Shown: piece after piece, positions 1 to 6,803 of the stretch | Layout: every line of letters starts with the position of its first letter | Numbering within the stretch: position 1 is the stretch's first letter | Assembly (NCBI GenBank): GCA_020049615.1 | Contig: JAIFKN010000100.1 | Coordinates: 1-6,928 of the forward strand | Direction of reading: 5' to 3' | Length of the DNA: 6,928 nt | From: a bacterium | Lineage (GTDB): Bacteria > Planctomycetota > UBA11346 | Notes under the pieces: model-generated | Database searches by the model: none | What the model saw: the letters and a program-made list of their open reading frames with translations, nothing else | What the model was told of the DNA's origin: nothing | Position numbers and translations under genes: made by a program

Positions 1-30
1 CTTGGGCTTGGGGTCGGGAGTGGTGGACAT
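1..30 (-). CDS. 5' end of an unidentified gene (partial, runs off left edge)
   Basis: An ATG on the minus strand at 30-28 opens a frame that reads MSTTPDPKPK to the window edge with no stop. It is preceded at ideal distance by a Shine-Dalgarno-like AAGGA (42-38, 7-nt spacer). The Thr/Pro/Lys-rich start, with codons like those of the other genes here, looks like a soluble N-terminal tail, but ten residues cannot identify a product. The gene would be transcribed divergently from lgt, sharing the 31-283 intergenic region. The call rests on the start/ribosome-site pair and the open frame only. Confidence 0.45.
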   Translation of the reverse strand, partial: MSTTPDPKPK

Positions 31-37
31 GGTCGGA

Positions 38-42
38 TCCTT
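38..42 (-). promoter_or_regulatory. Ribosome binding site of the left-edge gene
   Basis: The minus strand reads AAGGA, then a 7-nt spacer, then ATG at 30-28. It is the best Shine-Dalgarno match in the left intergenic region and the main reason to believe a gene starts there. Confidence 0.45.
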
Positions 43-175
43 GTGAGACTTGCTCACGATGGAAGTCCGAAATCAGCATAGGCAGCACAATCCCTACGGC
101 ATGGACCACAAAGAAGGTCTTGATTCGGTGGTAGTATCTTTGTCGGTGTTCGATTTCCTCGCATGCTCGAAAATC

Positions 176-242
176 GTGGGCGGATGGCTTCGCCATCATA
201 TCCGCCCACCACCCCTCGGCGGCAGCCATCGCTTCGCGATGG
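176..242 (+). promoter_or_regulatory. Two tandem hairpins in the lgt 5' leader
   Basis: Hairpin 1 (176-209): GTGGGCG (176-182) pairs with CGCCCAC (203-209), continued inward by GATGGC (183-188) with GCCATC (192-197) around a TTC loop; ATATC (198-202) is bulged. Hairpin 2 (226-242): CCATCGC pairs perfectly with GCGATGG around a TTC loop. A second GCCATC (225-230) could also pair with GATGGC at 183-188, so parts of the two hairpins are mutually exclusive. There is no T-run after either, so a standard intrinsic terminator is unlikely. The last stem ends 41 nt before the lgt ATG. Function is unknown: a folded leader, an attenuator-like element or decayed palindromic repeats are all possible. Confidence 0.5.
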
Positions 243-271
243 GGACATACTGGACCTCCTGTGCCGGCCCC

Positions 272-275
272 GAGG
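272..275 (+). promoter_or_regulatory. Ribosome binding site of lgt
   Basis: GAGG lies 8 nt before the ATG at 284 and helps decide that start. The in-frame ATG at 239 has no comparable site and lies within the right arm of hairpin 2. Confidence 0.55.
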
Positions 276-283
276 CTGCCGCC

Positions 284-1174
284 ATGCCCGATCCGGCGAC
301 CATCCATTGGGTCCACAACCTCGATCCGTTCGCCCTGCGCATCAGCGGGGAGTTCGGCATACGCTGGTATGGCCTGAGCTACCTGCTCGGCATCGCCGGC
401 GGCTGGTGGCTGCTGCAGCGCTGGGCCAGGGCGGGACGCCTGCCGATGCCGGCGCAGCAGGTCGGCGACTTCATCGTCACCGTCGCCATCGGCATCGTCC
501 TGGGCGGACGCCTGGGCTACGCCTGCATCTACGAACCGGGCCTGTTCACCGAGTTCACCGGTTCGCTGCCGTGGTGGCGGCTGCTCGCGGTGCAAGAGGG
601 CGGCATGGCCAGCCATGGCGGCATCGCCGGGGTGGCGGCGGCGTGCTGGTGGTGGTCGTGGCGGCGGAAGCAGGAGTTGCTGGTATTGGGCGACGCCTTG
701 GCCGCGGTGGCACCCTTCGGCCTGGCCTGCGGGCGGCTGGCCAACTTCATCAACGGCGAACTGTGGGGCCGACCATGGGACGGGCCGTGGGCGGTGATCT
801 TCCCGCACGCCGTGCCACCGGTGCCGCGCCATCCCAGCCAGCTCTACGCCATGTGCCTGGAGGGTCTGTTGATCCTCGCCGTGCTCATCCCGCTGCATGC
901 CCGCCACCGCCGGCCCGGCCTGACCTTCGGCCTGTTCTGCATCCTCTACGGACTCGGCCGCTTCACCGGCGAGTTCTTCCGCGAACCGGACAAGGGCCAG
1001 CCCGGTTACGGCGACATACCCGGGATCCTCGGCTTCATGAGCAAGGGCCAGGCCTGGACCCTGCCGCTGTTCGCCCTGGGCGCGTTCCTGGTGTGGTGGG
1101 CGCTGCGGCGGCCGGCGCGGCCGGAGGGTTACCAGGACCGCGGGCTTCAGCCCGCGTCGACGAGCGCGGGCTGA
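284..1174 (+). CDS. lgt: Prolipoprotein diacylglyceryl transferase (Lgt)
   Basis: Inner-membrane enzyme that transfers diacylglycerol from phosphatidylglycerol to the lipobox Cys of prolipoproteins, the first step of lipoprotein maturation. With the 284 start it has 296 residues, normal for the family, and begins just before the usual N-terminal block (IRWYGLSYLLG, residues 26-36). Signature blocks are all present: SHGG (His111), GRLANFINGELWG (Arg151, Asn154, Glu159), RHPSQLY (182-188) and RFTGEFFREPD (Arg226, Glu230), corresponding to E. coli His103, Arg143, Asn146, Glu151, Arg239 and Glu243. Several hydrophobic segments fit the polytopic fold. The frame opens upstream to about 50, but those extra 78 residues are not Lgt-like. 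The last dozen residues (DRGLQPASTSAG) are encoded inside a REP-like palindrome that also supplies the stop. It converges on a predicted lipoprotein gene, a likely Lgt substrate. Confidence 0.96.
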   Translation: MPDPATIHWVHNLDPFALRISGEFGIRWYGLSYLLGIAGGWWLLQRWARAGRLPMPAQQVGDFIVTVAIGIVLGGRLGYACIYEPGLFTEFTGSLPWWRLLAVQEGGMASHGGIAGVAAACWWWSWRRKQELLVLGDALAAVAPFGLACGRLANFINGELWGRPWDGPWAVIFPHAVPPVPRHPSQLYAMCLEGLLILAVLIPLHARHRRPGLTFGLFCILYGLGRFTGEFFREPDKGQPGYGDIPGILGFMSKGQAWTLPLFALGAFLVWWALRRPARPEGYQDRGLQPASTSAG

Positions 1175-1187
1175 AGCCCGCGGTCCT
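1134..1187. repeat. REP-like double palindrome at the lgt 3' end (possible bidirectional terminator)
   Basis: Two 23-nt arms, 1134-1156 and 1165-1187, are perfect reverse complements separated by the 8-nt TCGACGAG. Each arm is also nearly self-complementary: the core GCGGGCTTCAGCCCGC folds as GCGGGC/GCCCGC around TTCA, and its mate GCGGGCTGAAGCCCGC does the same. One element can therefore form either two small hairpins or one long one, the layout of paired REP (BIME-type) elements. It overlaps the last 41 nt of lgt, contains its TGA (1172-1174) and ends 8 nt from the amidase stop. It could terminate transcription from both sides, although no T-tract is present. No transposase is nearby. Confidence 0.8.
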
Positions 1188-1195
1188 TCGACTGA

Positions 1196-2037
1196 CTACC
1201 GCTTGCCGGAGTACTGCAGCACCCAGGCGTAGAGCTGGTCGCCGGGGCAGATCGTCGGCTTGATGTCGCGATGGCCGAAGACCTGGCTGCGCGGCACGTT
1301 GAAGCGCTCGCACTGGTCGTCGAGGAAGGCCTTGAGCGCCTTGAGCTGCTTGGCGTTCGGCAGGTTGTGGTGGCAGTCGCCGATCACCGAGATGCCGAGG
1401 TTGTTCTCGTTCTTGCCGCATAGATCTTGCCATCCTTGCCGACCAGGTAGTGGTAGCCGATCGCCGCCCAGCGCTTCTGGTTGCGATGGTAGTTCTCGAT
1501 CATGCGCACGATCTCGAGATCGGTCTTGCCATCCATGCCACCGTGCTCGTCGGTGTGGTGGATGGTGATCTTGACCACCTTGCCCATCAACTCGTGGTTG
1601 GGGCCGACCGGCTCCTTGGTCCAGGCGCTGCGCGGCACCACCTCGTAGTGGTCGTCGGGCTCGACCGGCTTCTGCGTCGCCCTGGGTTTGCTGGGCGGCG
1701 GCTTGTATGCGGAGGGCTCCGGCGGGACGCTGCGCAGGCCGGGAAACCACAGGCGCATGCCCGGCTTCAGCACCGCCGACTGCAGCTCGTTGACATCGGC
1801 GATCCGCTCGACGGAGATGCCGGTGCGGCGCGACAGCGAGGTCAGGGTGTCGCCGGGCTGGGCATTGTACCAGGTGCCGACGCCGGCGCCGGCATGCTCG
1901 CCACTCCCGCCACGCACGCAGGATGCCAGCGCGGCCGCCACGCCACCGAGGAGCAGGCCGCGGCGGGTCAGCGGAAGCGCAGGGGGCGGTGCCTGGTGGT
2001 CAGGTCCGTCCGAGCCGTCATCGCAAGCGCTGCACAT
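1196..2037 (-). pseudogene. LysM-containing N-acetylmuramoyl-L-alanine amidase (Amidase_2/PGRP-like) lipoprotein, frameshifted
   Basis: This family cleaves the amide bond between N-acetylmuramic acid and L-Ala in peptidoglycan outside the cytoplasm. Numbered from 2037: a twin-arginine signal with lipobox (TRRGLLLGGVAAALASC, Arg25-Arg26, Cys40) predicts Tat export and lipid anchoring. A LysM domain follows (about 54-100), then a Pro/Lys linker, then the Amidase_2 domain from about 130. The zinc ligand His of IHHT (160) and YHYLVGKDGKIY are in the first frame. NENNLGISVIGD, the second ligand (FGHRD) and the third (PTICPG) are in another frame ending at TAG 1198-1196. The switch is near 1418; the first frame ends at TGA 1386-1384, before two of three ligands. 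The family loop containing the GAH motif also seems missing. The 2037 ATG has a good ribosome site; the ATG at 2052 does not. As written, no active amidase can be made. A sequencing error is possible. Confidence 0.85.
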
Positions 2038-2043
2038 GGATCG

Positions 2044-2047
2044 CTCC
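2044..2047 (-). promoter_or_regulatory. Ribosome binding site selecting the 2037 start of the amidase
   Basis: The minus strand reads GGTGGAG, then CGATCC, then ATG at 2037-2035, so GGAG has a 6-nt spacer. The upstream in-frame ATG at 2052-2050 is preceded by TTCCTCGGC, with no such match. Confidence 0.5.
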
Positions 2048-2117
2048 ACCATGCCGAGGAAGCCGCGCGCCGCAATGCCCTTGCGGAAAGCCCTAGGCGC
2101 CGCGATGGTCGCGGGCC

Positions 2118-3653
2118 ATGGGGCTGATGCGGCGGGTGCTGACGGTATCGGGCTGGACCCTGGCCAGCCGCATGCTCGGCCTGGTCCGCGACCGCCTGTG
2201 GGCCGGGGCGCAGGGCGGCTCGCTGATGCTGGACTGCTTCCTGGTCGCCTTCCAGCTGCCCAACCTGCTGCGCAACCTGTTCGGCGAAGGCGCCCTGGCC
2301 GCGGCGATGATCCCGCGCTACGTGCAGGAACGCGACCGCGATGCCGCCGCCGCCGAGGCCTTCGCCGGGCTGGTGCTCACCCGCCTGGCCCTGTTCCTCT
2401 GCCTGCTCGCCGTCCTCGGCATGGCTGCTGCCATCGCCGCGCTGCAACTCGGCGCCGGCCGGGTCGCCATCGTCGCCGCCCTGACCATCCCGCAGGTCCC
2501 CTACCTCATCTTCATCTGCGTCGCCGCGATCATGAGCGGCATCCTCAACGGCCGTCGCCGCTTCTGGGTCCCGGCCTTCGCCCCGGTGCTGATGAACCTG
2601 GCGCTGATCTCGACTGTCGGCTTGAGCCTCGACGACGAGTGCTGGTACCTGCCCTACGCGGTGCTGGCCAGCGGCATCGCCAACGTCCTGCTGCACCTGT
2701 GGGCCCTGCGCCGCAGCGGCGGCGTCCCCCCGCTCGCTGTGCGCAGCCTCGACGAGGGCATGCGCCAACGCCTGCGCGAACTGGGCCGGGCCTACCTGCC
2801 GACGGTGCTGGCCAGCGGCGTCTACCAGATCAACGCCTGGCTCGACGCGATCATCGCGATGGCCTTCGTCGCCGGCAACGGCGCGGTCGCCATCCTCTAC
2901 TTCGCCAACCGCCTGCTGCAGTTCCCCATGGCCCTGATCGGCCACGGCGTGACCACCGCCGCCTACCCCGAGCTGGCCGCCGGCGCCGCCAAGGGCTGGG
3001 CGCATACCGGCGAAGGCCTGCGCGAGGCGGTCCGCCTGCTGTCCTACTGGCTGCTGCCGGCCGCCGTCGGCCTGCTCGCCACCGCCGAGCCGGTGGTGCG
3101 CACGATCTACCAGGTCGGCAGCTTCGACGAGGAACTGGTGGCGCGCACCGTGCTGGCGGTGCAGTTCTACGCCGCAGCGCTGATCCCCATGGCGCTGTCG
3201 CGGCTGCTCATGCGCGCCTTCCACGCCCACCGCGACCAGGCCACGCCGGTGCGCGTGTCATTGGTCATCGTCGGCGCCAACCTCTGCCTCAACCTCGTCC
3301 TGGTGCAGACCCGGCTGGCCGAGGCCGGCATCGCTCTCAGCGCCGCCTGCACCGCCACCTTCGGCTGCGCCGCCTACTTGCGCATCCTCGGCCGGCGCGG
3401 CGTGCATGCCGTGCTCGGCTGGCGCGGACTGGTGCGCCCGGCCCTCGCCGCGCTGGTCATGGGCGCGGCGGTCACCGCCCTGCTGCACGGATGGCCGCAG
3501 CCCGAGGGCCGGGCCAGCGGCTACGCCGCCCTGCGCCTGGGCGCGGCGGTGGGACTGGGCGGCGCGGTCTACCTGGCCCTGGCGGGACGGGCGTGGCTGA
3601 AACGGCGGCGGACCACGGCAGAGCCCGGCCCCGCGGATGGCGCTGAGGTCTGA
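2118..3653 (+). CDS. murJ: Lipid II flippase MurJ (MviN)
   Basis: MurJ moves undecaprenyl-linked lipid II from the inner to the outer face of the cytoplasmic membrane for peptidoglycan assembly (MOP exporter superfamily). The 511-residue length equals that of E. coli MurJ, and alternating hydrophobic segments run through the protein as expected for 14 helices. The first 60 residues match family numbering exactly: Arg18 and Arg24 (SRMLGLVRDRL), Asp39 (LDCFLVAF), Asn49 and Arg52 (LPNLLRNLFGEGAL). This favours the ATG at 2118 over the one at 2127; an in-frame TAG at 2094-2096 limits the start upstream. The helix-7 block YFANRLLQFP keeps the essential Arg (Arg265, E. coli 270) but has Asn264 and Gln268 where E. 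coli has Asp269 and Glu273. The C-terminus is a short basic/acidic tail. No strong ribosome site is seen. It is divergent from the amidase (80-bp gap) and 59 bp ahead of the kinase on the same strand. Confidence 0.96.
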   Translation: MGLMRRVLTVSGWTLASRMLGLVRDRLWAGAQGGSLMLDCFLVAFQLPNLLRNLFGEGALAAAMIPRYVQERDRDAAAAEAFAGLVLTRLALFLCLLAVLGMAAAIAALQLGAGRVAIVAALTIPQVPYLIFICVAAIMSGILNGRRRFWVPAFAPVLMNLALISTVGLSLDDECWYLPYAVLASGIANVLLHLWALRRSGGVPPLAVRSLDEGMRQRLRELGRAYLPTVLASGVYQINAWLDAIIAMAFVAGNGAVAILYFANRLLQFPMALIGHGVTTAAYPELAAGAAKGWAHTGEGLREAVRLLSYWLLPAAVGLLATAEPVVRTIYQVGSFDEELVARTVLAVQFYAAALIPMALSRLLMRAFHAHRDQATPVRVSLVIVGANLCLNLVLVQTRLAEAGIALSAACTATFGCAAYLRILGRRGVHAVLGWRGLVRPALAALVMGAAVTALLHGWPQPEGRASGYAALRLGAAVGLGGAVYLALAGRAWLKRRRTTAEPGPADGAEV

Positions 3654-3712
3654 TCCCGGTCGCTTGCGGAGGACCCTCGACCTGGACGCTGGCATGGGCA
3701 TGCTGCGGCGGG

Positions 3713-6700
3713 ATGGCTGACCAGCATACCTTGGCGACGCAGCCGGAGGACACCCGCCACAGCACCGTTGGCGCCGAATCCGGCTTCGTCGCCGGTGAGC
3801 AGGTCGCCGGCCGCTACGTCGTCGACGGGCCGCTCGGCCGCGGCGCCTCGGGCGAGGTGCTGTCGGTCACCGACCTGTCGCTCGACCGCCACGTGGCGAT
3901 GAAGGTGCTGCGGGGGGCCGGCGGCCCGGTGATCGCGCGTTTCATGCGCGAGGCGCGCGTGACGGCGCGCATCGACCACCCCAACGTGCCGCCGGTGCAC
4001 CTGCTCGAGTTCCTGCCCGACGGCGGTGTGCTCTTCACCATGCGGCGGCTCGACGGCACCTCGCTCGGCGAGGCCATCCGCCGCCGCGCCGACGGCCAGG
4101 CGGTGCCGACGCTGGCCTCGGTCAACGCCATCGTCCAGATCATCCAGCGGATATGCGACGCCCTCGCCCGAGCCCACGCCCTGGGCATCGTCCATCGCGA
4201 CGTCAAGCCGGACAACATCATGCTCGGGGCGCACGGCGATATCGCCCTGGTCGACTGGGGCGAATGTCGGCTGCTCAGCGAAGCGGACACCAGCCAGGCG
4301 GGAAGCACGGTGGGCACGCCGGCCTACATGAGCCCCGAGCAGGCGCGCGGCGAAGCGGCCGACCAGCGCTCCGACGTCTACGCCCTCGGCGCCACCCTGT
4401 TCCATGCCTTCACCGGCCGGATGCCGACCTGGGATGCCGATCCCGAACGCTTCTGGGAGCGCAAGCGCCGCGGCGACCTTGACGCACTGCCGGCGGACGC
4501 CGAGGCGGCGCTGCCGCGCCAGCTGCTCGCCATCGCCAGGCGCGCCCTCGCGGCGCAGCCGTCCGAACGCTATGCCTCGGCCGAGGATCTCGCCGCCGAC
4601 CTCGACCGCTACCAGGCGGGGCTGGCTGTCGCCGCCTACCGCGAGAGCGCACCTGAACGGCTGGCACGCTGGTTGTACCGACACCGCGTGGCCGTCACCG
4701 CCGCCGGCCTCGTCATCCTGCTCGCCGCAGGTGCGGCCCTGCTGCTGCGGCACGAGCGCCAGCGCAGCCTGGCCGGCTGGGGCGAACCGGTGCTGGTCGA
4801 GGATCTCGCCGACGACGGTTGGCGCGAACGCTGGATCGAGGCGCGGCCGGGGACGCTGCAGCGCGAAGGGAGCGAACTGGTCTCGCAGGCGCCGGACTAC
4901 CACTTCCTGATGCTGCGCCAACCGCTGTCCGGCACGGTCGCGATCGAATACGAGGGCCGCTTCCTGCCCCAGGCCAAGCCCGGCGACCTGTCGGTGGTGT
5001 GGAGCGAGGCGCCCACCGCCGAGGAGGCCGCCGCCGACATGGTCGACCGGGCGCAGTGGCGCGGCCTGTGGGTGCAGGCCGGGGCCTACGACAACCATTT
5101 CTGCGCCATCTACCGCCGCGATTTCAGCCGCCGCCTCGATTTCGCCCCGGTCCGTCTCGCTCCCGAAGCCCGCCACCGCTTCCGCGTCGAGTTCGACGGC
5201 AGCGTCGTCCGCATGCTCATCGACGGCAGCGAGGTCACGCGGGCGCAGGAGCGTCTGCCCATCGGCACCGGTCGCATCGGCTTCTATGCCTACTATCCCG
5301 GCAAGGCCATCGGCCGCATCCGGGTGTTCCAGAAGCAGGTGGCCGAGCTGCAGCCGGCCACCGCCGTCGGCGATGCCTTCACCGAGCAGGGCCTGCACCG
5401 GCAGGCCGCCATCGCCTACCAGCGGGCGGCCGACTCGCTCGCCGGCAGCGCCCTCGCCGAGGAGGCGCGCCTGCGCCAGGGCCTGGCCTGGCGGATGGCC
5501 AGCGAGCCGGCGCGGGCGCGGCTGGCGTGGGCCGGGCTCACGGGCGAGCTGCCGCGGGCGCGGGCGGCGCTGTACACGCTCGACGACGAACTGAAGGCTG
5601 GCGACGTCGCCGAGGCCTGCACCGGCCTGCGCGACCTGCTGCGCCAGCATGGCAGCCTGCGCCACGAAGCCGCGGCGCAGTGGCAGTCCTGGGCGGATCT
5701 GGCCATCCGTCGCTGCTGGCACCTGGCGATCGCCACGCTGATCGCCACCAAGCTGGAGGCCCTCGCCGACCACCACGGCAGCGATTACGAGCTGGTCCGG
5801 CTCTACCAGGCCATCGGCCGCCACGACGAGGTGGCGACGCGCCTGCCCGACGAGGTCCAGCACTACACCACCGCGATGCGCGAGCTCGGCCGGCTGGAGG
5901 AGTGCGCCGCACGCCTGCCCGGCTTCCCGCAGGCCAGACGGCTGATGCTGCTCGAGGGCGGGCGGTTCGCCGAGTTCCCCCCCGACGAAACAAGCTGGGA
6001 GTCGATCTTGGCCGCGACCTGGTCGGGCCACCCCCCCGTCTCGGCCAATGGCTTTGCCAGGCATTGGATCAGCATGCGGACCACGCCGCCGGAGGAGCTG
6101 CTGGCGGGAGAGCCGCCCCCGGTCGAACGCATGGCCGCGCTGCTCGGACTCGGGCGGTACGAAGAGGCCCTGTCCATGCCGCGCTTCCAGTACGATGGCG
6201 GATTGCGCGACCTGGGCACGATGCTCACCGGCCGCCTCAACCCCCTCGATGCGGATGGTTCGCTCGATCCCGAGCAGCAGGCCTGGGCGATGGTCGAACT
6301 GGCGGCGCGCGGCGACCATGCGTCGCTGGAACGCCACCAGGCCGAACTGCGCGAGCAGTGGCCACTATGGAGCCGCTGGCACGCCTGGCTGATCGTCGGA
6401 CCGTCGCTCCTGCCGCCGGGGGAACGCGCCGCCGTCCTGCGCCAGCGCCTTGAGGAGACGGCCCGCCTGCGGGAGGTGACCGGACAGCGCGCCTGGCATA
6501 TCGCCCGCTACGCCCTCGGACGCTGCGACGAGGCCGAACTGGCGCGCATGCCGACGGTGCTCGAGATCCCGCTGTGGACCTGCGTCGCCCGCGCCCTGCG
6601 CTGCGAGCTGGCCGGAGACGAGGCCGGCGTGCGGCTGGCCTGGACCGACTACCGCGCCCTGCCGTCCCACCGCCGCCTGTCCCTGCACGCCGTGCCGCAC

Positions 6701-6745
6701 CCCGCCTTGGAGCGCCTCGCCCGTTTCAAGACGGAGGGGCAGTGA
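3713..6745 (+). CDS. Membrane-anchored Ser/Thr protein kinase with lectin-like and TPR outer region
   Basis: Predicted Hanks-type transmembrane kinase of 1010 residues. Kinase domain (about 35-302): Gly-rich loop GRGASGEV (42-49), Lys64 in VAMK, helix-C Glu80, catalytic HRDVKPDN (Asp163, Lys165, Asn168), DWG (Asp181) in place of DFG, activation segment GTPAYMSPEQ (201-210), DVYALG (Asp221) and Arg286. All catalytic residues are present, so activity is expected. One hydrophobic helix spans about 326-345 (VAVTAAGLVILLAAGAALLL). Beyond it, about 359-541 resembles a concanavalin/LamG- or DUF1080-like beta-sandwich (DGWRERWIEARPG, ending RIGFYAYYPGKAIGRIRVF). About 545-600 has TPR-like helices (GDAFTEQGLHRQAAIAYQRA). 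The remaining 400 residues are helix-rich, probably degenerate repeats, with no motif I recognise. The outer part would be extracytoplasmic and may sense a ligand (inference). The ribosome site near the ATG is weak; GGAGGA at 3668-3673 lies too far upstream. It follows murJ by 59 bp, possibly as one operon. Confidence 0.93.
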   Translation: MADQHTLATQPEDTRHSTVGAESGFVAGEQVAGRYVVDGPLGRGASGEVLSVTDLSLDRHVAMKVLRGAGGPVIARFMREARVTARIDHPNVPPVHLLEFLPDGGVLFTMRRLDGTSLGEAIRRRADGQAVPTLASVNAIVQIIQRICDALARAHALGIVHRDVKPDNIMLGAHGDIALVDWGECRLLSEADTSQAGSTVGTPAYMSPEQARGEAADQRSDVYALGATLFHAFTGRMPTWDADPERFWERKRRGDLDALPADAEAALPRQLLAIARRALAAQPSERYASAEDLAADLDRYQAGLAVAAYRESAPERLARWLYRHRVAVTAAGLVILLAAGAALLLRHERQRSLAGWGEPVLVEDLADDGWRERWIEARPGTLQREGSELVSQAPDYHFLMLRQPLSGTVAIEYEGRFLPQAKPGDLSVVWSEAPTAEEAAADMVDRAQWRGLWVQAGAYDNHFCAIYRRDFSRRLDFAPVRLAPEARHRFRVEFDGSVVRMLIDGSEVTRAQERLPIGTGRIGFYAYYPGKAIGRIRVFQKQVAELQPATAVGDAFTEQGLHRQAAIAYQRAADSLAGSALAEEARLRQGLAWRMASEPARARLAWAGLTGELPRARAALYTLDDELKAGDVAEACTGLRDLLRQHGSLRHEAAAQWQSWADLAIRRCWHLAIATLIATKLEALADHHGSDYELVRLYQAIGRHDEVATRLPDEVQHYTTAMRELGRLEECAARLPGFPQARRLMLLEGGRFAEFPPDETSWESILAATWSGHPPVSANGFARHWISMRTTPPEELLAGEPPPVERMAALLGLGRYEEALSMPRFQYDGGLRDLGTMLTGRLNPLDADGSLDPEQQAWAMVELAARGDHASLERHQAELREQWPLWSRWHAWLIVGPSLLPPGERAAVLRQRLEETARLREVTGQRAWHIARYALGRCDEAELARMPTVLEIPLWTCVARALRCELAGDEAGVRLAWTDYRALPSHRRLSLHAVPHPALERLARFKTEGQ

Positions 6746-6803
6746 CCGCTTCCTCGGCGAGGCGGAAGATGGTGGTCGGGGCCGGCGGCAGGGCACGCAG
6801 GAA
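6726..6803 (-). other. Severed C-terminal tail of the helicase reading frame
   Basis: Directly beyond the TAG, the same frame continues for 25 sense codons, starting FLRALPPAPTTIF and then LAEEAV, to a TGA at 6728-6726. FLRALPPAP matches the normal end of DinG/YoaA-type helicases, so this is most likely the original C-terminus. The ancestral gene would have ended inside the last codons of the convergent kinase gene, a tail-to-tail overlap of 20 bp. Confidence 0.7.

Larger units (their letters stand above)
31..283. other. Divergent intergenic region between the left-edge gene and lgt
   Basis: This stretch is visibly more AT-rich than the rest of the window, especially 60-175. The lgt frame stays open through it, but the translation there (Gln/His/Met-rich, then Ser/Val-rich) resembles no Lgt N-terminus, so I treat it as non-coding. 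It should hold the promoters for both flanking genes. I could not find a convincing -35/-10 pair on either strand: TAGTAT at 132-137 is a possible plus-strand -10 but has no -35 partner. The second half contains two strong hairpins, listed separately. Confidence 0.6.

Noticed and set aside
50..283. N-terminal extension of lgt by 78 codons
   Set aside because: The extension does not resemble Lgt, lies in AT-rich hairpin-bearing DNA and lacks a good ribosome site. The 284 ATG has GAGG at 8 nt and gives the family length.
1134..1187. Ordinary intrinsic terminator only
   Set aside because: The stem is perfect but has no T-run on either side, and each arm is itself a palindrome. A REP-like element explains it better, though it may still terminate transcription.
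1196..1430. Programmed frameshifting in the amidase gene
   Set aside because: There is no slippery heptamer at the junction, and a family loop appears missing as well, which a programmed shift would not explain.
1968..3230. A 420-codon minus-strand frame opposite murJ
   Set aside because: Its product is a low-complexity Gln/Gly/Asp/His mixture with no domain, lying over a fully convincing MurJ.
1688..3646. A 652-codon plus-strand frame spanning the amidase and murJ
   Set aside because: It crosses a divergent gene pair and gives an Arg/Pro/Ala-rich translation; it is a frame shadow of murJ.
3694..3720. Tiny frame (MGMLRRDG) overlapping the kinase start, possibly a leader peptide for translational coupling
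   Set aside because: The nearby GGAGGA (3668-3673) is about 20 nt from its ATG, too far to support initiation, and eight codons can arise by chance.
3569..6337. A 922-codon open frame on the minus strand opposite the kinase gene
   Set aside because: It is antisense to a kinase with all motifs intact. The translation is Gly/Arg/Gln/Ala-rich with no recognisable domain, the usual result of high-GC codon bias.
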